From Hephaestia caeni (GTDB lineage: Bacteria; Pseudomonadota; Alphaproteobacteria; Sphingomonadales; Sphingomonadaceae): a stretch of 64,000 bases of DNA. Each line of letters begins with the position of its first letter. Position 1 is the stretch's first letter. The stretch covers positions 434,001 through 498,000 of the forward strand of contig NZ_QXDC01000002.1 of NCBI RefSeq assembly GCF_003550065.1, written 5' to 3'. Positions 9,586 to 19,801 of the stretch are shown piece by piece. The notes beneath the pieces are model-generated. The model was not told the origin of the DNA and ran no database searches. It saw only the letters and a list, made by a program, of their open reading frames with translations. Position numbers and translations under genes: made by a program.

Positions 9586-10182
9586 TCAAGCGACAGGACG
9601 CCGCGCCCTGAGCGCCTGCGCCAGCGTACCTTCATCGAGGTAATCGAGTTCGCCCCCCACCGGCAGCCCATGCGCCAACTGGGTGACGCGCACCGGAAAC
9701 CGCTCGATCCGCTCGGCGATGTAATGCGCGGTCGTCTGGCCCTCGAGCGTGGCGTTCATCGCCAGCACGACCTCGTCCACCCCGCCCGCTTCGATCCGGC
9801 GAACGAGCGAATCGATCGACAGATCCTCCGGCCGCACGCCCTCGAGGGCCGAAAGCCGGCCGCCGAGCACATGGAATCTGCCCGGGAAAAGCCGCGAGCG
9901 TTCGAGCGCCCAAAGGTCGGCGACATCCTCGACCACGCAGAGCGCGCGATCGTCGCGGCGCGGATCGGCACAGATACCACAAGGATTGGTCGTATCGACA
10001 TTGCCGCAGACCGAACAGGTCGCGAGCCGCTCGTCGACCGCCTCCAGCGCGACACGCAGCGGTTCGAGCGCGGCGGCGCGCTTCTTGAGCAGATGGAGGA
10101 CGGCGCGCCGGGCCGACCGCGGGCCGAGCCCGGGAAGGCGGGCAAGCGCTTGCGTCAGCGCCTCGATCTCGGGGGATGCCAT
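9586..10182 (-). CDS. recR: Recombination mediator RecR
   Basis: RecFOR-pathway DNA clamp, 198 residues. N-terminal helix-hairpin-helix ([20 protein letters not shown]), a C4 zinc finger (CSVCGN...CGIC) and a Toprim domain ([15 protein letters not shown] through [15 protein letters not shown]) appear in the normal order. I chose the ATG at 10182 because upstream codons translate into unconserved Arg/Ala-rich sequence and the family length is about 198. Divergent from fmt. Confidence 0.95.
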   Translation of the reverse strand: MASPEIEALTQALARLPGLGPRSARRAVLHLLKKRAAALEPLRVALEAVDERLATCSVCGNVDTTNPCGICADPRRDDRALCVVEDVADLWALERSRLFPGRFHVLGGRLSALEGVRPEDLSIDSLVRRIEAGGVDEVVLAMNATLEGQTTAHYIAERIERFPVRVTQLAHGLPVGGELDYLDEGTLAQALRARRPVA

Positions 10183-10237
10183 AGCGACGATAGATAAGGG
10201 CTTGCGCCCTGCCCTGCCAAGCGGCGACAGGGGCTGG

Positions 10238-11137
10238 ATGCGCATCATTTTCATGGGAACCCCCGATTTCGCGGTGCCGGTGCTCGACGCGCTGGTCGAA
10301 GCGAGGCACGAGGTCGTCGCGGCGTACACGCAGCCACCACGGCGCGCGGGGCGCGGCAAGAAGCTATTGCCGTCACCCGTTGACGCGCGCGCCACCGCAC
10401 TCGGGATCGCGGTACGGTCGCCGGTCTCCCTGAAAACCGCCGATGAGCAAGCGGCACTGGCCGCGCTCGACGCCGATGTCGCGGTGGTCGCGGCCTACGG
10501 ACTGATCCTGCCGCAAGCGGTGCTCGATGCGCCGCGTCACGGCTGCCTCAACGTCCACGCTTCGCTGCTGCCGCGGTGGCGCGGCGCCGCACCGATCCAG
10601 CGCGCGATCCTTGCCGGCGACGCCCAGACCGGGGTGGGGATCATGCAGATGGAAGCCGGGCTCGACACCGGGCCGGTGCGACTCGAAGCGCGGACCCCGA
10701 TCGACGGCAAAACCGCGGGCGCGCTCACCGAAGAGTTGAGCGCGATGGGCGCAGTGTTGATGATCGATGTCCTGGCCGATCTCGACGGCTTTCCTCCCCA
10801 CCCGCAGCCTCAGGATGGCGTCACCTATGCCGGCAAGATCGACAAGGCCGAGGCTCGGCTCGATTTCACGCAGGACGCGGCACAGGTCGCGCGACAGGTG
10901 CGCGCATTCAACCCGCCGGGGGCGTGGTTCGAACACAATGGCGAGCGAATCCGCGTGCTCTCGGCGGCGATGGCCGACGGCCGGGGCGGTGCGGGAACGG
11001 TGCTCGACGGCGAGTTGACGATCGCCTGCGCCGTCGGCGCGATCGAGCCGATCCTCGTCCAGCGCGCCGGCCGCGGTGTCATGAGCGCGGATGAATTGCT
11101 GCGCGGCTTCCCGATCCCCGTCGGCACCCGTTTGTGA
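10238..11137 (+). CDS. fmt: Methionyl-tRNA formyltransferase
   Basis: Formylates Met on initiator tRNA, using 10-formyltetrahydrofolate. 299 residues: N-terminal formyltransferase domain with [11 protein letters not shown], the catalytic [17 protein letters not shown] and MEAGLDTGP motifs, and a C-terminal tRNA-binding domain from about residue 205. The start follows AGGGGCTG-type purines. The stop overlaps the truA GTG (GTGA), indicating coupling. Confidence 0.96.
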   Translation: MRIIFMGTPDFAVPVLDALVEARHEVVAAYTQPPRRAGRGKKLLPSPVDARATALGIAVRSPVSLKTADEQAALAALDADVAVVAAYGLILPQAVLDAPRHGCLNVHASLLPRWRGAAPIQRAILAGDAQTGVGIMQMEAGLDTGPVRLEARTPIDGKTAGALTEELSAMGAVLMIDVLADLDGFPPHPQPQDGVTYAGKIDKAEARLDFTQDAAQVARQVRAFNPPGAWFEHNGERIRVLSAAMADGRGGAGTVLDGELTIACAVGAIEPILVQRAGRGVMSADELLRGFPIPVGTRL

Positions 11138-11874
11138 CACGGTTCGCACTCACCGTCGAATATGACGGCACGCCCTTCATGGGCTGGCAGCGCCAGGCGC
11201 ACGGGCCGAGCGTCCAGCAGACGATCGAGGACGCGGCGCACACGATCACTGGCGAGGAAACGGTGGTCCACGCCGCCGGCCGAACCGATGCCGGGGTACA
11301 TGCGCTGGGGATGCGCGCGCATGTCGATATCGCGCGCGCCTTCGCGCCATTCCGGCTGATGGAAGCGCTCAATTCGGTGATGCGGCCCGCACCGGTAGCG
11401 ATCCTCGGCTGCGAGGTCGTCCCCGACGATTGGCACGCACGCTTCTCGTGTATCGCGCGGCATTACGAATATCGGATCGTCACCCGGCGCGCGCCGTTGA
11501 CGCTCGCCAAGGGGTTTGCATGGCGCATCCCTACCCCGCTCGATAGAGAATTGATGCAAGAAGGCGCCAACAGACTGTTGGGTAGACACGATTTCACGAC
11601 CTTCCGCTCGGCGCATTGCCAGGCCAACAGCCCGTTGCGAACGCTTGACCGCCTTGACGTGACCGAGACCGACGACGGCATCATGATCCACGTCTCCGCG
11701 CGATCGTTCCTCCACCATCAGGTACGCTCGATGGTGGGTTGTCTCTCACTGGTTGGCCAGGGAAAGTGGACCCCCGACGATATCGCCGCCGCGCTCGCCG
11801 CGCGCGATCGGGCCGCGCTGGGGCTCAACGCCCCGCCCGACGGCCTGTATTTCGTCCGCGCCGATTATCCTTGA
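11134..11874 (+). CDS. truA: tRNA pseudouridine(38-40) synthase TruA
   Basis: Converts uridines 38-40 of the tRNA anticodon arm to pseudouridine. 246 residues with [12 protein letters not shown], the catalytic Asp52 in [10 protein letters not shown], and the C-terminal [11 protein letters not shown] motif. GTG start overlapping the fmt stop by 4 bp. Its 3' end overlaps the convergent methyltransferase gene by 10 bp. Confidence 0.96.
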   Translation: MTRFALTVEYDGTPFMGWQRQAHGPSVQQTIEDAAHTITGEETVVHAAGRTDAGVHALGMRAHVDIARAFAPFRLMEALNSVMRPAPVAILGCEVVPDDWHARFSCIARHYEYRIVTRRAPLTLAKGFAWRIPTPLDRELMQEGANRLLGRHDFTTFRSAHCQANSPLRTLDRLDVTETDDGIMIHVSARSFLHHQVRSMVGCLSLVGQGKWTPDDIAAALAARDRAALGLNAPPDGLYFVRADYP

Positions 11875-13058
11875 CGGCTGAGCCGCGCCGCCAGCTCGAC
11901 ATGCGTCGACCAGCGGAACTGGCCGACCGGCTGGATCCAGTCGAGCGTATAGCCGCCTTCGACCAATTCCTTTGCATCGCGTGCAAACGTGCTCGGATTG
12001 CACGAAACATAAGCAATCTTTGGCGCGGTCGATTGCGCCAATGCTGTCGCCTGCTCCCGGGCACCCGCACGCGGCGGATCGAGCACCACGGCCTCGAACC
12101 GCCCGAGTTCGTCGGCGGTCAACGGGCGGCGATACAGATCGCGATGCTCGACGAACACCGGCCGCTGCGCGCGCGCGGCCGCCGCCTTGAGGCCGAGGCT
12201 GGCGTCGCGCGCCGCCTCCGCGGCGTAGACCTTGCCCGGGATCGACAGCGCGAAAGTGCCGAGGCCGGCGAACAGATCGGCGGTCGTCGTGGCGGGCCCG
12301 ATCGCCTCACGTACCGCGGCGACCAGCGCCGCCTCACCCTCGGGTGTTGCTTGCAGAAACGCGGCGGGTGGAAACGACACCGGCACGCCGCCAAGCGTGA
12401 TCGTCACCGGCTCTGGCTCCCAGCGCGCCTCTGGCCCGTAACCGCTGTCGATCGCAAGACGCGCGAGATTGTGGCGCTGCGCGAAGGCGGTAAGCCCCTC
12501 TGCGGCGGCCAATCCATCGGCTTCGATTCCTTCGATCAGCACGTCCAGGCCCTGATCGGTGCGCGTCAGCGTCAGATTGGCGCGGCGCGATCCGGGCAGG
12601 ATCGCGGCAAGCAGCCCGCGCAATGGCTGGACGAGATCGAACAGATCGGGCGCGATCACCCAGCATTGCTCCATATCGACCAAGGCGTGGCTGCGCGCCT
12701 CGGTGAAGCCGATCCAGACCTGGCGCCCGCGCCGCTCGGCATGGAGCACGGCGCGGCGGCGGCTGCGATCGGGCGATAGCGGCGGCGGGCGAATGTCGGT
12801 TTCCAGCCCCTGCGCGGCGAGCGCACCTTCGATCCGCTCGACCAGGTAGCGCGCATAGGCGCTGTCATCGAGGTGTTGAAGCTGGCAACCCCCACAACGT
12901 GGATAGTGCTTGCATGGCGGCGTCAGATGGTGCGGGCCGGGAAGCACGTCGCCAGTGGGGGTGAGCCTGTCGCCCGGCGCGGCAAGCGGCACGGCGCGGC
13001 CGGCCTCGGTCATGCCCTCGCCACGCGCAGCGACGCGCACGATCTCGTCGTCGCTCAC
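11865..13058 (-). CDS. rlmD: RNA (uracil-5-)-methyltransferase, RlmD/TrmA family
   Basis: SAM-dependent methyltransferase making 5-methyluridine in 23S rRNA or tRNA; 397 residues. An iron-sulfur Cys cluster ([11 protein letters not shown]) suggests the RumA/RlmD branch; the SAM site reads [12 protein letters not shown], the catalytic Cys lies in [13 protein letters not shown] short TRAM-like N-terminus ([17 protein letters not shown]) is present. The GTG at 13058 overlaps the nnrD stop by 4 bp (GTGA) and I prefer it to upstream non-conserved codons. RlmD is the best guess; another m5U site is possible. Confidence 0.85.
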   Translation of the reverse strand: MSDDEIVRVAARGEGMTEAGRAVPLAAPGDRLTPTGDVLPGPHHLTPPCKHYPRCGGCQLQHLDDSAYARYLVERIEGALAAQGLETDIRPPPLSPDRSRRRAVLHAERRGRQVWIGFTEARSHALVDMEQCWVIAPDLFDLVQPLRGLLAAILPGSRRANLTLTRTDQGLDVLIEGIEADGLAAAEGLTAFAQRHNLARLAIDSGYGPEARWEPEPVTITLGGVPVSFPPAAFLQATPEGEAALVAAVREAIGPATTTADLFAGLGTFALSIPGKVYAAEAARDASLGLKAAAARAQRPVFVEHRDLYRRPLTADELGRFEAVVLDPPRAGAREQATALAQSTAPKIAYVSCNPSTFARDAKELVEGGYTLDWIQPVGQFRWSTHVELAARLSRQG

Positions 13059-14437
13059 AACGATGCCCTCGATTCGGTCAGCATGGCCGCGAGATCGTCG
13101 GCAATGAAGGCAGCACCAAGGCGCCGCGCGGCGTCGGCGTGTAGCCACACCCCCGCCGTCGCCGCCTCGAATGGAGGCATGCCGCCCGCGAGCATCGCCG
13201 AAATCACCCCGGCGAGCACGTCGCCGGTGCCCGCGGTCGAAAGCCAATCATTGGTGTCGCCCACAATTCGTGCGCGCCCATCCGGTGCGGCGACAACGGT
13301 ATCCGCGCCCTTGAAAACCACGATCGCGCCGGTCTCGCGGGCGGCCGCCCGGGCGCGGTCGATCTTGCTGCCCTCGCCCTCGCCGAACAACGCCGCGAAC
13401 TCGCCGGCATGCGGGGTGAGGATGACAGGGGCTGCGCGCGATTCCAGAACGGCCATCCGGTCTTTCAGCAGATGCAGTGCGTCACCGTCGAGCACGAGGC
13501 GGTGCGCCGTGGCGAGCGCGCGATCGAGCCGGCGCGCCGCCCCGTCGTCGCGGCCGAGCCCGGGGCCGATCAGGAGCGCGCCGATACGATCGTCATCGAG
13601 CGCATCGTCGTCGAACGACTTGTGGACAAGCGCATGCGGCCCGCCACCCTGGCCGCCGAGCAGCGCGACATACCCCGCACCCGCGCGCATCGCCGCCTCC
13701 GCCGCCAGCAACGACGCCCCGGTCATCGCGCCGCCGACGATGGTGACCATCCCGCGATTATATTTGTGTGAGTCGGCGTCGGGTGTACGCAAGGACGGTT
13801 TTTCAATAACATGGAGATCGCTCCGTACATCGACTCCGATGTCGAGCAGGCGGGTTTCGCCGCAGTGACGCGCTGCGGGCTGGAGGAGATGCGCCGGCTT
13901 GAACGCGCCGAGCGCAAGCGTCACGTCGAAAATCGGCACGTCGCCCAGCGTGCGCGCATCGTCGGTGGTAACGCCGCTCGGCAGGTCGACCGCGATGGTG
14001 CGCCGCGCCTTGCCCGCCAGGGTACGGAGGCAATCGGCCAGTGCGGGATCAAGCGGACGCTTCAGCCCGGTGCCGAACAGCGCGTCGACCAGGATCGCCG
14101 CGGGTTGGGCATCGGCGACAGGCGTAACCGGGCCGGACCACCCCGCCCTCGCGGCGCGCGCCGCAGCGGTCGCGGGGGCAGCGCTCGCCGCGACACGAAC
14201 ATCGAGCCCGATCCCGGCAAGAAACCGCGCCGCGACATAGCCGTCGCCGCCATTATTGCCGGGGCCACACAGGACGAGAACGGGTGCGCGCGAGGCCAGG
14301 CGGGCAACCGCGCGCGCCACCTCGCGGCCTGCTCGTTCCATCAACGCTTCGACCGAACCCCCGGCATCGATCGCCTGCTGCTCTGCCGCCCGCATCTCGT
14401 TGGCGGTGAGGACGGGCTGACCAGCGATCGGCGTCAT
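13055..14437 (-). CDS. nnrD: Bifunctional NAD(P)H-hydrate repair enzyme (epimerase + dehydratase)
   Basis: Repairs damaged NAD(P)HX. 460 residues: N-terminal YjeF/AIBP epimerase domain (about 1-205; AAEQQAIDAGGSVEALMERAG, LCGPGNNGGDGYVAARFL, VDALFGTGL) and C-terminal ADP/ATP-dependent dehydratase domain (about 220-460; HKYNRGMVTIVGG, LTPHAGEFAALFG, STAGTGDVLAGVISAML). The ATG at 14437 overlaps the upstream lipoprotein stop (ATGA). In the same leftward run as ilvD. Confidence 0.94.
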   Translation of the reverse strand: MTPIAGQPVLTANEMRAAEQQAIDAGGSVEALMERAGREVARAVARLASRAPVLVLCGPGNNGGDGYVAARFLAGIGLDVRVAASAAPATAAARAARAGWSGPVTPVADAQPAAILVDALFGTGLKRPLDPALADCLRTLAGKARRTIAVDLPSGVTTDDARTLGDVPIFDVTLALGAFKPAHLLQPAARHCGETRLLDIGVDVRSDLHVIEKPSLRTPDADSHKYNRGMVTIVGGAMTGASLLAAEAAMRAGAGYVALLGGQGGGPHALVHKSFDDDALDDDRIGALLIGPGLGRDDGAARRLDRALATAHRLVLDGDALHLLKDRMAVLESRAAPVILTPHAGEFAALFGEGEGSKIDRARAAARETGAIVVFKGADTVVAAPDGRARIVGDTNDWLSTAGTGDVLAGVISAMLAGGMPPFEAATAGVWLHADAARRLGAAFIADDLAAMLTESRASL

Positions 14438-14850
14438 GGTGTCGCCGGCAGACGATAGCGATAGCGGTCGCCACCGATCGAGACCTCGCTCATCCCTTGC
14501 GTCCGCGCCGTGACCTGCGCGGCCTCGGCGCCGTCGGCGGCACTTACGCTGCCGTCGCCAGCGATGACGAAGCGATGGAAGCCGCCATCGGGATTGCGGA
14601 CGGTGATGGTATCGCCATCGTGGTCGATTGTGCAATCGCGCGTGAAGCCGGCGGCGCCGTCGAGCGCGCAGAAGATGTGATCGTCAGCCGCAGGGTCGAT
14701 GGATTGCGCGTCAGATTGCGTGTTGCGAGCCTGCTCCCCGGCCGGGCGCTGCCCGCACGCCGCGACCGTGCTCAGTAGCAGCACCACCGTGGCAAATCCG
14801 GCATGACGGGTCAGGGAAAGCCGGCTTTTCTCAGATATCCGCGTAGACAT
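14434..14850 (-). CDS. Small predicted lipoprotein of unknown function
   Basis: 138 residues. Signal peptide with lipobox STVAAC, then a C-terminal domain of about 90 residues with two cysteines ([17 protein letters not shown]) and a [14 protein letters not shown] stretch. Not assigned to a named family. The ATG at 14850 lies within the end of ilvD (20-bp overlap) and the stop overlaps nnrD, so it is embedded in the ilvD-nnrD transcription unit. Confidence 0.7.
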   Translation of the reverse strand: MSTRISEKSRLSLTRHAGFATVVLLLSTVAACGQRPAGEQARNTQSDAQSIDPAADDHIFCALDGAAGFTRDCTIDHDGDTITVRNPDGGFHRFVIAGDGSVSAADGAEAAQVTARTQGMSEVSIGGDRYRYRLPATP

Positions 14851-16552
14851 GGCGTTCGGCTCGGGCTCCCGGATGGGTGACCGCGCCTTTATAGGCCGGG
14901 CCGACGTTCTGCGCATAGCGCCACAGCGCGCCCGAACCGTAATCGTTGGTGCGCGCCTGCCAGCGCGTGCGACGCTCGGCGAGAATATCCTCGCCGACAT
15001 CGAGGTCGATCGTGCCCTCGACCGCGTCGATACGGATCGTATCGCCGTCCTCGATCAGCGCGATCGGGCCGCCGTCGGCCGCTTCGGGGCCGACATGGCC
15101 GATACAGAAGCCGCGCGTGCCGCCCGAAAAACGGCCGTCGGTGATAAGCGCAACCTTTTCGCCCATCCCCTGCCCATAGAGCGCGGCAGTGGTCGCCAGC
15201 ATCTCGCGCATGCCGGGGCCACCCTTGGGGCCTTCGTAGCGGATCACGATCACCGAGCCTTCGGCGATCTCGCGATTCTCGACCGCCTCGAACGCCGCTT
15301 CCTCGCAATCGAACACCCGTGCCGGGCCTTCGAAGCGCAGCCGCTTCATGCCTGCGACCTTCACGATCGCCCCGTCGGGCGCCAGCGTGCCGCGCAAGCC
15401 CACGACGCCGCCCGTCGGCGTGATCGGCGTCCTGGCGTCGCGGATCACCTTCTGGTCAGGGTTCCACGTCACCTCGTCGATATTCTCGCCGAGCGTCTTG
15501 CCGGTGACCGTGATGCAATTGCCGTCGAGCAACCCTTCGGCAAGCATCGTCTTCATCAGCATGTAGACGCCGCCGGCCTCGTACATATCCTTGGCGACAT
15601 ACCTTCCACCCGGTTTCAGGTCGGCGATGTAAGGCGTTGATTTGAATACCTCGGCAACGTCAAACAGGTCGAAATCGATGCCCACCTCGCTTGCCATCGC
15701 GGGCAGATGGAGCGCGGCGTTGGTCGAACCGCCGGTCGCCGCAACGACGCGCGCCGCATTTTCGAACGCCGCGCGCGTGCAGATGTCGCGCGGGCGCAGG
15801 TTGCGCTCGACCAGCGCCATCACCTGTTCACCCGCCGCCACCGCCAGGCTGGCGCGATCGGGATAAGGCGCAGGCATCATATTGGAATTGGGCAGCGACA
15901 ACCCGATCGCCTCACCCACGCACGCCATCGTGTTGGCGGTATATTGGCCACCGCACGCGCCCGCGCCGGGGCAGGCGACCTTTTCGAGCGCGATCAGTTC
16001 GTGGAGCGGACACCCGCCCGCGGCGTGCTTGCCGACCGCCTCGAACACGTCGATCACGGTGACGTCGTCGCCTTTGAAATGGCCCGGCAGGATCGACCCG
16101 CCATAGACGAAGATCGACGGCACGTTGAGCCGCAGCATCGCCATCATCATGCCCGGCAGCGATTTGTCGCATCCCGCGAAGGTGACGAGCGCGTCGTAGC
16201 AATGCCCGCGCACCGACAATTCGACCGAGTCGGCGATCACCTCGCGGCTGACCAGCGATGATTTCATCCCCTGGTGCCCCATCGCGATCCCGTCGGTGAC
16301 GGTGATCGTGTTGAACCGGCGCGGCATCCCGCCACCCGCGATCACACCCGCGCGCGCGGCATCCGCCTGCATGTCGAGCGTGATATTGCACGGCGCGCTG
16401 TCGTTGCCGGCGCTCGCCAGCCCGACGAAGGGCTTGGCGATATCCTCCTCGGGTATCCCCATCGCGTAATAATAGCTGCGTTGCGGGGCACGTTCGGGGC
16501 CGACCGACACATAGCGGCTCGGCAGGCGGGATTTATCGAAATGACGGGTCAT
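14831..16552 (-). CDS. ilvD: Dihydroxy-acid dehydratase
   Basis: Iron-sulfur dehydratase acting on 2,3-dihydroxy-isovalerate and -methylvalerate in branched-chain amino acid and pantothenate synthesis. 573 residues, the normal length. Cluster and active-site motifs: [46 protein letters not shown] and [18 protein letters not shown] at 16552. No leader peptide or attenuator is visible in the 30 bp to the next gene upstream. Confidence 0.97.
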   Translation of the reverse strand: MTRHFDKSRLPSRYVSVGPERAPQRSYYYAMGIPEEDIAKPFVGLASAGNDSAPCNITLDMQADAARAGVIAGGGMPRRFNTITVTDGIAMGHQGMKSSLVSREVIADSVELSVRGHCYDALVTFAGCDKSLPGMMMAMLRLNVPSIFVYGGSILPGHFKGDDVTVIDVFEAVGKHAAGGCPLHELIALEKVACPGAGACGGQYTANTMACVGEAIGLSLPNSNMMPAPYPDRASLAVAAGEQVMALVERNLRPRDICTRAAFENAARVVAATGGSTNAALHLPAMASEVGIDFDLFDVAEVFKSTPYIADLKPGGRYVAKDMYEAGGVYMLMKTMLAEGLLDGNCITVTGKTLGENIDEVTWNPDQKVIRDARTPITPTGGVVGLRGTLAPDGAIVKVAGMKRLRFEGPARVFDCEEAAFEAVENREIAEGSVIVIRYEGPKGGPGMREMLATTAALYGQGMGEKVALITDGRFSGGTRGFCIGHVGPEAADGGPIALIEDGDTIRIDAVEGTIDLDVGEDILAERRTRWQARTNDYGSGALWRYAQNVGPAYKGAVTHPGARAERHVYADI

Positions 16553-16582
16553 GACGACAGCCTATTTCCCCAACGCATCGCG

Positions 16583-17290
16583 CTACGCAACCCTGTTGCG
16601 CGTCTCGGCGATAATTTCGGTCAGGATTTCTGTCCAACGCGCGACACCCGCGCTGTCCGAGATCAAATCGTTGCGCACTTCGATCGCGAGATAGGGCAGT
16701 CCCCGCGCTTCGCCGTGACGGTTGAGCGTCGCATTGAGTAACCGCCCCGAATAGGGCTCGTTGTCGCCGACCTCGATATGCTTCGCGCGGAGCAACGCGA
16801 TCGCCACCTGCGCCGCGCGGTCGTCCTCGTTATACAGGATGCCGGCTTCCCAACGTCGCGGCGTGCCGCCGTTTTCGAGTTGCGGCGTGAAGCTGTGGAT
16901 CGACGCCAACAGCTTGGGCGCCCGCGTATCGATCAGCCGCGCGAGCGCCTCATGATACGGCCGATGGAAACGATCGATCCGCTCGTCGCGATCGGCTACC
17001 GCGTTGCCCGGAATGACGTGGCCGTCGCTCGCCGTCGGGATCAGCGCGGGATGATCGGGCTCGCGATGCAGATCGATCACGAGTCGCGACACCGTGGCGA
17101 GGATCGCGGGCGCGTCGAGACGTTCGGCAAGCGCGCGCGTCAGCGGTTCGGCGCCGATATCGATCGCGATGTGGAGATCGAGTAACTCGGGCGCGATCCC
17201 CAGCGCGATGCCTTCGGGAACCACGTTCGAAGCATGATCGCACAGCAGCAGGATATCCGCATCGCCGTCGAGGATCGTCGGTCGGCTCAT
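16583..17290 (-). CDS. N-formylglutamate amidohydrolase family protein
   Basis: Zinc-type amidohydrolase of 235 residues. LLLCDHASNVVPEG, IAIDIGAEPLTRALAERL, SRLVIDLHREPD and LASIHSFTPQL carry the conserved His/Asp/Glu expected for metal binding. Family members hydrolyse N-formylglutamate in histidine degradation, but no hut genes are adjacent, so the substrate is unknown. Ribosome binding site GGGAG lies upstream of the ATG at 17290. Confidence 0.85.
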   Translation of the reverse strand: MSRPTILDGDADILLLCDHASNVVPEGIALGIAPELLDLHIAIDIGAEPLTRALAERLDAPAILATVSRLVIDLHREPDHPALIPTASDGHVIPGNAVADRDERIDRFHRPYHEALARLIDTRAPKLLASIHSFTPQLENGGTPRRWEAGILYNEDDRAAQVAIALLRAKHIEVGDNEPYSGRLLNATLNRHGEARGLPYLAIEVRNDLISDSAGVARWTEILTEIIAETRNRVA

Positions 17291-17336
17291 GAATCACTCC
17301 CGGGGGTCGATATATCCACGTTCGGTTGCTCCCCTA

Positions 17337-18164
17337 TCACGCGAGCGCCGATTCGAGACACCACCAGTCGGGATGGCTCGCCCGAATCGCGGCTGCGGCA
17401 TGCGCGCGTTCGGTGGCATCGCGATAGAGCGCGAAACAAGTCGCACCCGACCCCGACATCCGCGTGAGCAGCGGGGCGCCGGTACTGCCCAGCACCGCCA
17501 GGACATCACCGATGACCGGCGCGATCGCCCGCGCGGGCGCTTCGAGATCGTTGCGGCCGCTTAGCGCGCGGTCGAGCAATCCGCCCTCGGCGATCGGGCC
17601 GCGGTCCTCGCCGTCCCACCGCGCGAAAACGGCGGCGGTCGAAACCGCCACGCGCGGGTTGACGAGCAGCAGCGGTGTGCCTGCCAGGCCGTCGAGCGGC
17701 GCGAGTTGTTCGCCCCGTCCGGTGCCAAGCGCGGCGCGGCCCAAAAGGCACGCCGGAACATCGGCCCCCAACTCAACCGCACAGGCGGCCAACCGGGGAT
17801 CGTCCGGCGAGACCTGCGTCAGCCGAGCGAGCGCCCGCAGCACCGCCGCGGCATCGGCGGAGCCACCGCCAATCCCAGAGGCAACCGGCAGGTTCTTGTC
17901 GAGGCCGATTGCGAGCGGCCCGGGTGTGCCGAATGCGCTGGCGAACGCCTCGATCGCCGCCAGAACCAGATTGTCCAGCGTCGAAAGGGCCGCCGCAAAC
18001 GGCCCCGTGATCGTAAAGCTTGACGCGGCAGCGAGTTCGACGCTGACGGCATCGCCGTCGCGCGCAAAAGCGAACAGCGTCTCGATCGCGTGATAGCCGT
18101 CCGGCCGGCGATGCCGAACGTGGAGCGCGAGATTGATCTTGGCCGGCGCGCGTTCGACGATCAC
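17337..18164 (-). CDS. ispE: 4-diphosphocytidyl-2-C-methyl-D-erythritol kinase
   Basis: GHMP kinase of the MEP isoprenoid pathway, 275 residues. The N-terminal APAKINLALHV, the ATP-binding LPVASGIGGGSADAAAVLRAL loop and the C-terminal RMSGSGATCFAL motif are all intact. GTG start at 18164 overlaps the stop of the TPR gene (GTGA), so it is translated from that operon. Confidence 0.95.
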   Translation of the reverse strand: MIVERAPAKINLALHVRHRRPDGYHAIETLFAFARDGDAVSVELAAASSFTITGPFAAALSTLDNLVLAAIEAFASAFGTPGPLAIGLDKNLPVASGIGGGSADAAAVLRALARLTQVSPDDPRLAACAVELGADVPACLLGRAALGTGRGEQLAPLDGLAGTPLLLVNPRVAVSTAAVFARWDGEDRGPIAEGGLLDRALSGRNDLEAPARAIAPVIGDVLAVLGSTGAPLLTRMSGSGATCFALYRDATERAHAAAAIRASHPDWWCLESALA

Positions 18165-19801
18165 CGCGCCGCGCTCTCCTGCGCGCCCATCCCGCCTTCG
18201 ATCTTGCCGGCGAGCCGTTTGGCGTCGTCGCCCTCGGCATAGATCGCGGCGGCGCGCCAGGCATAGCGCGCCTCATATTCGCGGCCTGCCTTCCAATAGG
18301 CATCCCCAAGGTGCTCGTTGATCTCGACATCGGCGGGCGATTTCCTGGCGGCCTCCTGAAGCAGCGGCAACGCCTTGGCGAGATCACCTAGCCGGAAATA
18401 CGCCCAAGCCAGCGAGTCGGTGATCGCGGGATCATCGGGTTCCAGCGCGCTCGCCCGTTCGACGAGCGCCAGCGCTTTGGCGGGATCGCCACCATGTTCG
18501 AGCGACGAGTACCCCAGGTAATTGAGCACGATCGGCTCGTTGGGCGCCAGTTTGAGCGCCTTTTCGAGCGCCGGCCGCGCATTTTTCCAATCGCCCGCCT
18601 GCTCCAGCGCGCCACCTTTCTGAAGCCAGAGCAGCCAGGTCGCGCGCCCCCCCGCGCGCGTGATCGCGGTGTCGTACATCCTCGCCGCGTCGGTATAGCG
18701 TGCAGCGTTGACGAGTTGGTCGCCGTAACGCTGTGCGGCCGCGACGCCGGCATCGGGCGCTTCTGCAAGCGCCGCCGCCGCGGCAAGCGCTCGGGCGTCT
18801 TGACCCGCGTTGGCGAGCACGGTCACACGGGCATCGGCCGCAGCAGGCCCGAACGAGCCACTGACATCGACCGCATCGAGGGTTTCGAGCGCGAGTTCGG
18901 TCTCGCCGAGATCGCTCAACGACGCTGCGAGCAGCAACCGCGCGCGATCGTTGCCGGGATCGGCGCGCAACGCCGCGCGCATCAGCACGATCGACAGCGG
19001 CGTCGGATCACCGATCGCCAGATCGCCCGCCAGCCGCGTGAAGAGCTGCGATACCCCGAAACCGAACGACGGCTTGGCGCCCTTGCCCAACCCTGCCGCA
19101 ACCGCCGCGACTTCGGGATCGTTGCCGGCCAGCAGCGCGTGCGCCTGTGCCGTGTGCCCGCTCCCGGCGAGCAATCGCGCGGCATTGATCCGCGTGTCGA
19201 TGCCCGACTGGTCAAGGCCGGAAACCGCCCGGATACCGGCAAGGCCGCCGTCGATATCGCCGCGCGCGATTCGGAGCAGCGCACGATTTTCGGCGCCATA
19301 GCGCTTGAATAGCGGGTTGTCGGCGGCCGTATCGAGCGCCGCAAAGGGATCACGCTTACGGCCGACGGCTTGCCAGGCCCTCAGGATCGGCATGGTGAAG
19401 GCAAGTGGTCCGCGGCGTAAATCGTCGATCGCGCGGGTCGCCGCCTTGTCGTCCTTCGCCGCTACCGCGCCGGCGAGCCGCCACAAGGCGCTGTCTTGCG
19501 GCGCAACGCCCGAACGTTCGAGAACGCTGAGCGCGCGATCGGCAAGCGCCGCGTCGCCTGCCTCCATCGCCGCGCGATAGGCGCGGATCGCGACCAGTTC
19601 GTTGGCCGGGGCCGCATCAAGCGCGGCGGCATACCCCAGAGCGGCGCGGCGCGCATCGCCCTCGGCATCGGCCGCTCGGGCTTTGATATAGTCGGCAAGA
19701 TCGGCGGGGCGCGTGCTTGCCGCTGCGGGCACGGCGAATGTACCAGCGAGAAGCGCGACGATCAGCGCGGGCTTACATATTCGGATAATTGGGGCCTCCA
19801 C
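18161..19801 (-). CDS. TPR-repeat protein, exported
   Basis: 546 residues with an N-terminal signal sequence (ALIVALLAGTFAVPAAAS) and tetratricopeptide-like helical repeats throughout, clearest near the C-terminus (NEPIVLNYLGYSSLEHG, DDPAITDSLAWAYFRLGDLAKAL, ADVEINEHLGDAYWKAGREYEARYAW). Probably periplasmic or outer-membrane associated scaffold; no catalytic motif. GTG start at 19801 overlaps the 3' end of the ETF-QO gene by 29 bp; position of the true start is not firm. Confidence 0.8.
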   Translation of the reverse strand: MEAPIIRICKPALIVALLAGTFAVPAAASTRPADLADYIKARAADAEGDARRAALGYAAALDAAPANELVAIRAYRAAMEAGDAALADRALSVLERSGVAPQDSALWRLAGAVAAKDDKAATRAIDDLRRGPLAFTMPILRAWQAVGRKRDPFAALDTAADNPLFKRYGAENRALLRIARGDIDGGLAGIRAVSGLDQSGIDTRINAARLLAGSGHTAQAHALLAGNDPEVAAVAAGLGKGAKPSFGFGVSQLFTRLAGDLAIGDPTPLSIVLMRAALRADPGNDRARLLLAASLSDLGETELALETLDAVDVSGSFGPAAADARVTVLANAGQDARALAAAAALAEAPDAGVAAAQRYGDQLVNAARYTDAARMYDTAITRAGGRATWLLWLQKGGALEQAGDWKNARPALEKALKLAPNEPIVLNYLGYSSLEHGGDPAKALALVERASALEPDDPAITDSLAWAYFRLGDLAKALPLLQEAARKSPADVEINEHLGDAYWKAGREYEARYAWRAAAIYAEGDDAKRLAGKIEGGMGAQESAAR